From the NCBI GenBank assembly GCA_027946365.1, contig JAPEUQ010000023.1, forward strand, positions 1 through 64,000: a stretch of 64,000 bases of DNA, in the 5' to 3' direction. Positions 22,036 to 32,000 of the stretch are shown here, piece by piece. Every line of letters starts with the position of its first letter. Positions within the stretch are counted from its first letter, which is position 1. This DNA comes from Kalmusia sp. IMI 367209 (taxonomy: Eukaryota; Ascomycota; Dothideomycetes; Pleosporales; Didymosphaeriaceae). A model generated the notes under the pieces. That model was not told the origin of the DNA. It worked only from the letters and a program-made list of their open reading frames with translations, and searched no databases. Both the position numbers and the translations under genes were made by a program.

Positions 22036-22953
22036 CTACCTATTATTATTATTATTCGTTGTAGGTACCTCCATATTGTTGGCGGTTGCCTCATCCTTTT
22101 GCTTCATAGATATCTCCTCTTCGTAAACCTCCTTCACGTCAACGCCGGGAAAGGTCTGCCTAAGGCGCTGAGACAGATAACGAATTCCCCAATCCTCAGC
22201 AGCTCGATGGCCTACACAAACGACCTGGAGTCCACGCTCTTTCGCAGCAGCCATGCCGCTATCGCGAGGTTGCCCAGTGAGATACAACACATGCCGTCCC
22301 CCTTCTTCAACAGACGATATCCAACCCCGCTGCTCCGCGAGTTCGAGGACGCGATGTACCTCGTCTGCGTTGAAAGCATTCATTATCGCTACGACGCGTG
22401 TGTGATCCTCCTCAGAGCCCACGAACCTGGCTTCGAAGGGACCGAATTGCTCATGTAAAAGCTTCTCAATAGAACTCGTTGTCATAGAAATTTTGCCAAC
22501 GATTCCTATTTTCCTCTCTGGGTCACCTTTGTATCCTTGAACGCATTCGCTCGTTTTCAAATCCACCCCGAGCTGCGCCGCCAACGCGACGTTCCATCCC
22601 ACCGTAAGATGCTCGTCAAAGGATGTGTGGCTCGCAAGCACGAGCGTACCTCTTCTAACGCGGCGGCGATCGAGCGTGAAGGGTCGGTGCAGGAAGCATA
22701 GCGTGCGCGGCAGCCGTGGAGCCATCTCTCCGCGAGGTGCGTACGTTCTGAGCGCTGACGATCCATATCCGATCGAATCATAGACGCCTAACGTAGGTGT
22801 CACGCTCAACACGATCTGATCCACCCGCGCATAATCTGCGTTGTATCTGGGATGGCGGGGAACGTGGTAGAGAAGCTGGACGTCGTTCGCTTTCGGTGGA
22901 AGAATACTCGAGACGAAGCTGGTTATTGCGGAATGACTCGGTCGTGCCTGCAT
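22036..22953 (-). CDS. NIF3-like (DUF34) metal-binding protein
   Basis: An intronless protein of 305 residues. The C-terminal region VCVGHRAAEDWGIRYLSQRL matches the NIF3 signature in which a His and a Glu bind a di-metal centre, and LASHTSFDEHLTVGWNVALA in the middle matches its other half (a His and an Asp upstream). The family is universal, forms a toroidal hexamer in bacteria, and its biochemical role is unsettled; yeast Nif3 is mitochondrial. The protein ends in a run of Asn encoded by an AAT/TTA microsatellite (22042-22056), probably variable between strains. No introns were needed. It is shorter than some homologues but appears complete: it starts with ATG in reasonable context and covers both halves of the family. 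Confidence 0.75.
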   Translation of the reverse strand: MQARPSHSAITSFVSSILPPKANDVQLLYHVPRHPRYNADYARVDQIVLSVTPTLGVYDSIGYGSSALRTYAPRGEMAPRLPRTLCFLHRPFTLDRRRVRRGTLVLASHTSFDEHLTVGWNVALAAQLGVDLKTSECVQGYKGDPERKIGIVGKISMTTSSIEKLLHEQFGPFEARFVGSEEDHTRVVAIMNAFNADEVHRVLELAEQRGWISSVEEGGRHVLYLTGQPRDSGMAAAKERGLQVVCVGHRAAEDWGIRYLSQRLRQTFPGVDVKEVYEEEISMKQKDEATANNMEVPTTNNNNNR

Positions 22954-23655
22954 GGTTATTATGTATGCCAGTTATAGCGATATTCACTGCAAACTTTGAG
23001 AAGTAAATGGGGTCTTCATGAGATCTACTACGTCATCAACAATGTCTACTCGTAGTTAGGTGGCTCAGGTGGAAAGGCGAACTCAAGCGCAGCATCGCAT
23101 GCATTACAATAAAAGTGGCTGCTGGCGCAGAGATTGAATATCTGTATGTATACATAGGTATCGGACAATACGATGATTGTTGCTCCGAACGCAGAACGCG
23201 GTGAAATTGGTCGAGATGCGTGAGATGCGGAACCTCGGTGCTTTGAGATGGAGCTAGTCAGTAATTAGTAAGGCGTGATACAACTCTAATGATCCTTGTC
23301 ATGTACGTGACCTCTCATGCGACTCTAGACTGCAGTGCAGAGGGCTGAATTCTATAGATATCATGTCGTAACCTGTTGACGTGGACATGGGTACTGCGAA
23401 CGGGAGCGCCCGCTTCACACACGGAGGCGCCGTATGTGCATAGGATGCAACCAATCACGCGGTGGCTGTACAGCTCAGCAGCTGTGGAATTACGGCCTCG
23501 TGCAGCAGCAACGTGAGACGAGAACGGTCAGCAGCTGCCTGATGGACCGGTCAACCTCCAGACGGCTGTGCTCAAACAAACTTTTGCGCTTCCAAAATGT
23601 TTGAACATCATCTTACTCTTACAACACTATCGGGTCCTCTCTTTATTCCGCCAAT
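22954..23655. other. Divergent intergenic region, about 0.7 kb
   Basis: Lies between the starts of the NIF3-like gene (minus) and the CPYC-motif protein gene (plus), so it contains both promoters. No coding frame, RNA gene or repeat is supported. Confidence 0.45.
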
Positions 23656-24932
23656 ATGCCAGACTTTTTCATGAAGAAGGAACTTGGCGATGTATGTTTG
23701 CATACAAACAGACGCGACTATCCTCGCATCTCATACTAAAACTTATGGGTAGACCAAAGACGTACTACAAGACGTCGTGGTCGTCGTCTCGCTCATCTCG
23801 ACCCTAGCAACATCATTCGGCTCAGCTGGCGATTTATATCGAAAGCTGAAGAAGAAGACGAAAAATACTAAGAAAGGACTTAAAGAAGATATCAAACAGG
23901 AGCTTGAAGAGCACTCATCGGAACATGAACGCACAGGTCGGCGAAATTCGCGCCCCGAAGACGATCAAGACCATCATCGATGGCGAAACAGAAGTCGCAG
24001 CATGCACAAACGCGACGAATCTCGCGACAGTGGCAAAGAGTCTATCGAGCACTCATACGGTCTCGTACGCGCCGAATATGATCGAGGATATCACTATATA
24101 GGGGAGAGATATGCGATCGGTGACTGTAAGATTCGGGCACAGCACCGAGGAGCGACGCCTTTGCTGACATACTCTAGTAATAACTCGCAATCTTCTACAG
24201 TCGCAAATCATCGCACTACAGCAAAAACTTCTGTACACGTATGAAGATGTCATACTACACCCCGAATTCCCGCGCCATTCCCCATCATATCATCTAAAGG
24301 AACTCGTCCAAACAACGCGCGCCGCGCGCTCAGCAGCAATCGATGCGCTGGCGATGCAGTATCAACGCATGCTTCCTGCACCCGAACCTAGGGATACCCT
24401 TCCTCTACCCCCGCGGGCCTTGATGACTCCATCTACAACACATAAATCGCACGAAGTTGTCTTACAAACTCGCAGGACGGACATCGAGCATGGGGACCGC
24501 CGGTCCGCATCCTCTTCAAGTCCCACTAGAAGTGCACATGACACATCCAAATCCGCCTCACCAGATCTATATTGCCTCTACGCTCGCAATCTTCAACGTA
24601 ACTTGTCACTCCCGCTCACCGACACCTTCAAACCGGGCGGTAGTGGCTGCTGCCCGTACTGTCACGCCCATATTTCGTCGCGACCGAATAAAGCATGGGA
24701 GATTGTCAAGGAAGACGAGCTACACGTGGGCATGAACAGGACTTTCCTAATAGGGACAAGGTTCCTGGTGAAATGTCATCGCTTGGGAGGCGGGTACGCG
24801 TGCTTCTTGTGCAGCCAGTGTAGAGCTGCAGATACCGTTTGTGGAGAAATACCGGCGCTGATTGACCATCTTTGGAAAGAACATAGTTGCGCAGAGTTGG
24901 AAACGGACGAGAACATTGGGGAAGAACAGTGA
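23656..24932 (+). CDS. Uncharacterised fungal protein with CPYC/Cys-His C-terminal region
   Basis: Three exons (23656..23691, 23753..24125, 24178..24932) give 387 residues. The first coding exon is only 36 nt. The N-terminus has a hydrophobic patch (VVVVVSLISTLATSFGS) followed by DLYRKLKKK. A charged, His/Arg/Asp-rich region comes next, then the conserved-looking block LVRAEYDRGYHYIGERYAIGD. After the second intron follows a helical region (LLQSQIIALQQKLLYTYEDV). The C-terminal third has YCLYARNLQ, CPYCHAHIS, KAWEIVKEDEL, then CFLCSQC and a final H-x3-H-x-C group, likely a zinc site. I have the impression of a recurrent filamentous-fungal hypothetical family but cannot name a function. The second intron has a perfect TTGCTGAC branch site, and splicing turns a dead-end frame into a conserved one. 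Confidence 0.75.
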
Positions 24933-25094
24933 AAGATGACCGTGCCAATAAGGATTTGCTATTGCCACTCGGTTCGGGAAATGCTACTCAATCCGATGGT
25001 GTCTCTCCACGTGTTCAGTATCTGAAGCTCGATGAATCAGTATGAATCTGGCCTATGAAGAACTCTTCTAGATGCCATAACTCAGTCCTCCTCC

Positions 25095-26142
25095 CTACAC
25101 CATACATTTGACGGGAAATGCAGCAAAATACCATAAATGCGCCAAAATATCCGTCACTATCCAAGCCGCATTTCCCTTCAGATTCATACTACCTTCGAAG
25201 ATCTTGAAGTCTCCTATTCCAACGTTCTGATTGTTCGCTTTGTTTATATAATACTCCGGACTGACATGCGCAAAGTTCATAATGATAGGGGGAATATTCG
25301 GCACGGGGTCATTCCAGTGTGTAATGCGAAAGTTCCCTCCCGCCTGCTTTGTGATGTAATCGGCAAGCTTTGAGCTCGATACCCTCGGTGCACCGAAGGA
25401 ATACAGAGTAACTCGATATCCAGAGTTGCGCAAGTCGGCTGCAGCGAGCGTCGCGATGGCGCCGCCTAGGGAGTGACCGGTGGTCACAATCTGGTAGGTG
25501 GGATGAGAGGCTGCGAGGCTCTTTACGGCTGCTGTGACCGCAGACCGGGAATCTTGCCATGATTGCCAGAAGCCGCGATGAGCTGTGCACCCGGCGCATA
25601 GATTGGTGGAGACGGCGCCGAAGTCGAGGTTGGTGATCCAATTTTGGATTGAGGCGCTGCCGCGGAAAGAGACAATGATGAGGGAGTGGGCGGGGTCGAG
25701 AGCAACATAGCCTGTTACGTCTGTTGCAAGGTCGCTGCATAGTGTTAAGTCAACAAGGTGGTATACGAAATAGATAGCAAACTAGGTCGGAGTACAGAAA
25801 GGTAGGGTGGGAGCAGGAGCTATTCGATGGCTTACCTATTATATTCGATCATACTCGTAGCATTGGCCGCTTCGACGAGCGGGCAACCGCCACCCTTGCA
25901 TTTTATCTGATCTCCTGGAGAATTGAAGTTCGATCTGCAGTAAGCCGCGGAAGCATACTGCTCCATCAAATTAAAATTGTTAAGCAATCCACCATCAACG
26001 ACTACACGATGTCAGTCTTGCAAACCTCCTAGCAACAGCTACAATCCAACCCACCATATTTCGTCGCCTTTGCAGCTGGAACAGCCTGGCCAAAGCCCGC
26101 ACAGAGCAAAGCAATTGAAATGAGTGACAGTAAGGAAACCAT
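25095..26142 (-). CDS. Secreted class 3 lipase
   Basis: Three exons (26142..26055, 26001..25836, 25734..25095) give 297 residues, the usual length of fungal triacylglycerol lipases. A signal peptide (LLSLISIALLCAGFG, cleaved near QAVPAAK) shows secretion. The fold is alpha/beta hydrolase: nucleophile elbow GHSLGG with Ser173, acid Asp227 (HWNDPVP), and His284 in AHLWYF. Other family marks are VSFRGS (oxyanion region), NWITNLDF, and HRGFWQSW. Cys residues around CRSNFNSPGDQIKCKGGGC and LCAGCTAH suggest two or three disulfides. It likely hydrolyses triglycerides or other esters outside the cell (feruloyl esterases of this fold are the alternative). The gene stands alone among accessory genes. 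Confidence 0.93.
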
Positions 26143-26850
26143 ATCGAATGAATGAGTGCATAGAAAGAGTGACTATGTATATATGTATGTGTCAATCGCC
26201 AGTACCGGTCGAAGCATCTCACCTCCTCAGTTAAGTAAAGCCAGCGCTCAAAGTCCGCTGTTGTGACCACGCGACCATCCAATCAAGCCCGAAGCAGTAA
26301 GCGCGGTGAATGCAGGTTCGCCTTTTGCTAAACCAAGCCACACGGACCTCGTATCCCGAGCGCATTCCGGGGAAGTGAACCCATGACCTTCACTGGACGG
26401 CATTATTGTATTTGTGTGACTTTCCGCTTGCTATTTTAGTCGTGATCACACCGAAATGCGAGATATGCGATTTCATTCGTTGGAGATCTACGACGGCCCT
26501 GGCGGCTACAATAGTGGGGCCGCGCCACGTTTGCGCTACCCGAAGAAGAGGGACTCTTTGGGCTGTGGAACCTGCTAAAGCAGGGGTAACGGAGAATAAA
26601 GTGGCTTGTCATGAACGTGCATGAAGAGTGGTCGTTAGAGAGCGAATGGTCTGCTTCAATGGTCTTTGCGTTATTAATTGCCTCAAAAAGGCGATACTGA
26701 TCAACGGTCCAACTAATTTAACTATGACTTACATCTCGCCCCATCACGGGTATCCTTTGACACCAGCGAAACCCGCAGAAAGAGTTGTTATGGAGGTGTT
26801 GCGTGCAGCTTGTTCATTTTTGGAACCTGCGAGCCAGTATATCTCATAGT
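26143..26850. other. Intergenic region, about 0.7 kb
   Basis: Promoter of the lipase and 3' flank of the ankyrin-subtilase gene. No supported coding frame or RNA gene. Confidence 0.5.
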
Positions 26851-29800
26851 TTAGCGCAGTTCTTTTTGATGAACTAAGCTCTTAGCGATTTTGAGAATCC
26901 ATTCTCGCTTTTCGAAGGGATCATCGTCTTTGGCCTGAGTGCCGGCTTTCCCAAACACGTTCCAAACCATCAAATACTTTGTGTTATCGACTCTGACTTC
27001 CCCAATGGACTCAAATGCTTGTTGCATCCTCGTGCGGTCCTTGAGGGCTTCGAAATCTATATCCATCTTTTGAGCTTCTTCTTTGTTTTTGACCTCTTCA
27101 TAGCACTGCGCAGCACACTGCACACAGCGGAGGATTAGTGCCGCGAGACCAGCAGCAAACGCCGTCGCGACGCTGGAGCCAGTCAGTAATGGCGCTTTGT
27201 CTGACCTCTGGCTCCCACTCTGATCCTGGGCTATATTTTGACCAGGGAAAATGTAATCGACGTGGTTAGTCGATGTTCCACTTGACTTGTGTGCCGTGCC
27301 CCATGAAGTGGCTGCACCGATCTTGAAGCAAGCTGATGATTGCCCGGGGAAACTGGTATCAAGTTTGACTCCCTGATCTTGGGCCGCACAAAAGAGCAGT
27401 ATGTTTCTCTTCTCTGCTTCAAGAAGTGCTGCCTTGAGTTTAGCAATTCCGTCATCATTTCCATCCGAGTCTATTGTCCAACTCATCGAGACAATGTCGA
27501 CGCCTTTCGCTATTGCATCGCGGACGGCCTGTTCACCTTATTAACTTAAATGGGATGAGGCAAGTACTAAGGAGAGCCTACCTTTGCGGCACTGTCTGCG
27601 GAGATTTGGCGTTTTCCATTGATGGATGTGTATTCGTTTAAGCGTAAGACGAATAGCTTCGCCATTGGACACATAGTGCGGATCAAGCCAGCCATAGCAG
27701 TGCCATGCCCGCCGCTCGACGTCCAAAAAGGCGCGATGAGCTTGCTTTGCCTTTGGTAGTAGCTCCTGCCATCTTCAACCATGCTTTGGATTCTCTCGTC
27801 GGCGAAATCTACCCCATCATCGATAAGAGCGATGGCTTAAACAATGTCAAAACAATGTCAAAATCGTTTCAAGGGCATTTAACCTACTGATCGGCTTGCG
27901 CCCTCCTTGTTTTGAGAGAAGATCTTTTGCGTATTTGTTGAAGCGCTTCACACATGCTATCCACTTTTGCTCCTCCGGTGGTTGGTTTTGTGCCAATCGC
28001 ATCGAATCGTTGACCCCGATGATTATGGGGGGAAAGTTTCTCAAACCGCATTCGACCTTTATTTGTGGAGGGCTAGGATTATCCTTGTCAGCGGCTCTTG
28101 TTAGCTGCAAATTCTCTGAATTATTCGATTCGTCCGTCGCTTTTCCACGTAGCTGCTCCATCCTTTTCTTGAACTCGTCAAGATGTGCAAGTGCCTTCTT
28201 GCTAGTCTCGAGTCCCTACATTGCGTCAGAGTGCCGGTCTATTGGGCAAAAGAAAGGAGTGATGAGAATTCTGCACTTACTGGAGTTCCATGCACCGTGA
28301 CCTTTCTAAGGTTACGAAGCCGGTGCAACCCATCGGGTTCACTCCAACCTCGCAAGACAGCATTCCTTCCGGACCAATAAAGCACAATCTCCTGTACATC
28401 CGGTGCTGCTTTCAATAGCGTCATGGAATCGATATCTAATTTACGCCAATCCCATGTTTTTATCACCTTGAGATCCTCTAAGGCCTTCTCAATAGATTCG
28501 TCGCTGTGTGAGCAAGGATGATAGTCATCGACGAAAAGATGGATGATCTGCTTTACGGCTTTGGATTTGAGCCAGTTGAAGATGGCTTCGTATTCTTTGC
28601 GACCCTCACATTCTTCGTCCGGGCTAGCGTTCCGGGGTTTGGACATCCTGACTTCGACGTTGGGGAGTTCGAGATAGTGAAGAGTCTGGTCAAACTTGAC
28701 ATACCGCATCTTCTCTAGTCGTGCCTCATGTATTACAGTGGGGCCACCAACGAAACTAAGGCTTATCTGCTTGACTGCGGTTTGGTCAGTGATCGAGTGT
28801 TCTTTGGGGTTTAACAGATAATGCTTTCTTCTGACCTTCGTTTGGTCCATACAGAAAAGATAGGATCTGTGTATGGTCGTCGCGTGTGCACATGTAATGC
28901 ATTTTCAATTTATCTCTGATTATGTCGGCCGCTTCTTCCTGCGTCATTTTCGTAGGTTTCGTCTCCGGCGGAGCCATAGTACGATCTTTATCATTGACTG
29001 GTTCGGCCCTGCTCTTCTTCTTGTCTAAATACCCCGCCTGTCCGTCTAATTTGCTCGTGGTCGCGTCGGCTTTTGGCCCTTCATGTTTTTGGGCATCCAT
29101 TTCTGCGAACGTGGCCTTTCTTACAACGCCTGGTATGTGCTCTGACTTAGAAGAAACGACCGGTGTTTTTGGATTGGATTTTGGTCCGGAGCGTGGTGCA
29201 GAAGGCTTGATGGATTGTGAGGGTACTGCGAGTACTGGTGGGTGCGAAATCGGCTCCACCGGGCCTTTTAGATCTTTGCTTGCTTTCTCTACTTGAATCT
29301 TGCTGATGCTTTCTATCACCTTGACGCCACTCTTCACCGCTGAGGTCTCCTTTGCAGAGTCTTTCTTTGAGGCATTTTCACGGGTCCATTGATGGTGACG
29401 GAATACCGACCTTTCGTCACTGTCTTCATTTTCGCTCAAGACGTTCACGTTCAAGCCTGCACCTGCATGATTGATATCCCAGCACCTAATCATCTCATCG
29501 ATAATCTCTATCTGTTTTGCGTTGCAGCGGTCGTATTCCACTGCTATGTGCATGGGAGTCAGCTTGTCAATATTCTTGGCGCCAAATGTTTTTGGAGATT
29601 GAACGCGTTTGATAAGGTCGATCGTGAGATTATTCTTGCGTTTTGGATCTTTCAGAGCAGTGTGAAGTCCATTGTCCTTGGTGTTGTTCGGAATAAGCAA
29701 AATTTCGTCGAATCGGTCTCCCAACGCGTCCGCAATGAACCCCACCACCCTCGCTACGTGTAATTTGATGGCATAATGGAGTGGTGTCCTCAACTCATTA

Positions 29801-30213
29801 TCTTGTGCGACCGCCAGCTCTTCATGCTGTCTGATCAGCTCCGAGATGAGGGGCTTTAGATTACTGACTCTTTTTCTGTTCTCAGAGGCGATGTCAGCCA
29901 CCATGTGCAGTATGGTCTTGCCCTGGTCGGTGGCCTTTGTCAATTTGTCTGCGTTTTGGCTTAACTGCTCCCGCACCAGATCTTCGAGGTCGATACTCTT
30001 GTCAGCTTCCTTGATTTTGAGAATAATCTCTTTGAAAACGTCATGGAGGGGTTTTCCAGCAACGGCGTGGCCTTGCTCATCGTCTTCCGGATCACTCTCT
30101 GAGGAAACTGAGCTATCATCATCGTTATCCTCAATTTCTTCTCGATCTTGCCGACTTGGATCGTCAAACTCCTTCACATTTTGCGACAGTTCCGTTGTCA
30201 AAACAGGAGACAT
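26851..30213 (-). CDS. Ankyrin-repeat protein fused to a subtilisin-like (S8) protease
   Basis: Five exons (30213..28836, 28774..28281, 28215..27888, 27835..27582, 27528..26851) give 1043 residues. An acidic start (residues 20-55) is followed by an ankyrin region at about 90-270 (units such as GKTILHMVADIA, RTPLHYAIKLH, LTPMHIAVEYD), a charged disordered linker (about 280-440), an alpha/beta region (about 460-700), then a subtilase domain at about 730-950. Catalytic residues are present: Asp739 (ALIDDGVDF), His777 (GGHGTAMAG), Ser937 (TGSSVATAFAAG). The position of the oxyanion Asn reads Asp869 (FCAAQDQG), as in proprotein convertase 2. No signal peptide or prodomain is seen, so it is probably cytosolic. 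S8 domains are known as effector modules of fungal NLR-like proteins. It shares a 354-bp divergent promoter region with the next gene. Proteolytic activation on sensing is inference. Confidence 0.85.
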
Positions 30214-30567
30214 AGTTCTCGCTCCTGTAGGGTAATCGGAGATGCGATATAACAAAAAGGGCTAGCATCTGAGGCCAACGATAAGGACGGTTGACGTGCT
30301 AGGCAATCCAGGTCGCTCTGGCGCCTCTCTGCAAGGTTAATAAGAGCGTGAGATGCCAAGATAAATATGGGTCCAAGTACAGTCAGCTAGGGTATTATTC
30401 ATTGGAGGGTGGGCTGGGGCCAAGGGGCCGGTTCGTCCGGAAATGGTCATGCAAAGAGTGTAGCGCGGTGGAACGAGATTCGTCAACGCAGGGTAGCACG
30501 GGCGCTGGCAATGCAACGCAACACGACCTTTGGGGCGTTATGCAGTTCAGTAAACTAGCACCGGGAT
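30214..30567. promoter_or_regulatory. Bidirectional promoter of the ankyrin-protease and its partner gene
   Basis: 354 bp separate the ankyrin-subtilase ATG (minus strand) from the first ATG of the plus-strand partner. No TATA box is clear on either side. The short spacing implies that the two genes share control elements; coexpression is inferred. Confidence 0.45.
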
Positions 30568-31633
30568 ATGTCACTTCCTGAGGCCTTGCCTCGTGGCGTA
30601 TTTAGCCGTGCACTATCCCTCAGTGAGCAAGAATGGTTTACTTGAACGAAAGTCCATATCGAACTATCGCATCAGAATCAACGAGGCAATGGAGGAAACC
30701 TCAGAATTTCGAACGGATGTGGACGAGTATGAGCAAGAGCTTGCGGCGCCGCCCATCAGCCTTGAATTACTGCCCTCTGGGGCCGACTCGAGCGCATACA
30801 GGACCAGGAACGATCCCTCTCAGCCTTACCAACGGGCCAAGATCACAGAAAGGGGCGGGGCAGTAGGAGCAGAGTGTAGAATGGTAGATGTCGTCCACGG
30901 TCGGCTTGGTTCCCTTGAAGGATACGAAGAATTTGAAGATGCGAAAGCTACGCTGATTATCCTGGATTTTGCATTCGACAGCCGCAAAAACACGCGCAGG
31001 ATCGAGAGCGCCAAAACTACTTTCCATTTCCAGGCCACAGGTGGGGGCGACGACGATCCGGCGGTTGTCCGAATCGACCCTGATGGGAGGTTCGAGTTGG
31101 TGGAGACCTCTCACACAGTAGACACCACTACCAACCTCGGGCTCGACATCGGAGCGCCTCCCATTGCGGGCTTTCAGGCAGGCGCTCAGGTGGGCTGGGA
31201 ACAAAGTACAAGCAGGGTGAAGCAAGACTCCACTCGGCTAGTGGGCTGGAAACACCAGATCGACAGGGATTACGGAGAAGATAACGCAGCCTCGTGGACA
31301 TTGCTGGAGAATTCGACGGAGAAGACGGGAGTGCCGACATCAATGCGCGCATGCATTCTCCTCAAAAGAGAAAATGACCTTCCGTTTCAGTGCATCTTCT
31401 CCCTGAAGCTGGAGGTAGACTTGAAGAGTTCCTTAGAGAAAACCATGGGCATGGTCTTCGGAAAAAAGCTCATAGACGATCCCATTCTCTTTGATCCATC
31501 GAGGAAACCAACGAAAAGGCAGCTCGAGATATTCGACATCAACTCCTTGTCCTCTCCAAGTCTTGCGGCTCGGTCAAGGGTTATTTCCAAAAATGTACTG
31601 GACGGAACTATCCACCATGTTGGGCAGAACTAG
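30568..31633 (+). CDS. Uncharacterised cytosolic protein paired with the ankyrin-protease; possible frameshift near the start
   Basis: The continuous frame runs from the in-frame ATG at 30689 to the stop at 31633 (314 residues). I do not recognise a named domain. It is soluble and looks beta-rich: LIILDFAFDSRKN, then ESAKTTFHFQATG, VVRIDPDGRF, and GFQAGAQVGWEQ, then a conserved-looking core ASWTLLENS, KTGVPTSMRACILLKR, CIFSLKLEVD, and DDPILFDPS. No signal peptide or membrane span. Another ATG at 30568 opens a protein-like stretch (LPEALPRGVFSRALSLSEQEWFT) in a different frame that stops at 30643. It would join smoothly to ERKSISNYRIRINEAMEE if one base near 30638-30644 were absent; no GT-AG intron restores the frame. 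The true start is therefore uncertain: a real mutation, an assembly error, or a shorter protein from 30689. Confidence 0.6.
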
Positions 31634-32000
31634 ATTTTTTTGGTCCTGAATGGGGGCGGATATGCACCAACAATTTAGGAATAGATCGACACCAGCCTTT
31701 ACCGTATTCCGTTGTGTTTGCCTTTGTGCCTGCATATGTAATCATGTGGCTAGAAGACGATTGGTTATAAACTCGCTAAGCCTTGACTCATGCTCACGCT
31801 CCGGTGACTGGGCGCTTCCGTCGGTTGCCTCGTCTCATAATGGAGTGTAATGGAAATTACTTACCTACGCTGATGCATAAGCTCAGCCGCGTGAGTGTCG
31901 CGAGCATGCCATTGACACTCACTTTTGCGGATTGGTAAGCTATACTTGTCAAACTCGCGAAATTCAAAGACCTGAAGGATTACTAGCAAATACTGCGATA
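31634..32000. other. Short intergenic region before the NLR-like gene
   Basis: About 370 bp holding the 3' end of the partner gene and the promoter of the NLR-like gene. No coding frame; no TATA box recognised. Confidence 0.5.

Noticed and set aside
28922..29296. Plus-strand frame with hydrophobic runs opposite the ankyrin-protease linker
   Set aside because: Complement of a Lys/Glu/Asp-rich coding region, which always yields Phe/Leu/Ser-rich antisense frames.
30593..30688. Extension of the partner protein upstream of its in-frame ATG at 30689
   Set aside because: The frame is open to 30593 but has no ATG there; translation of this part would need a frameshift or another start, treated as a finding and not as coding fact.
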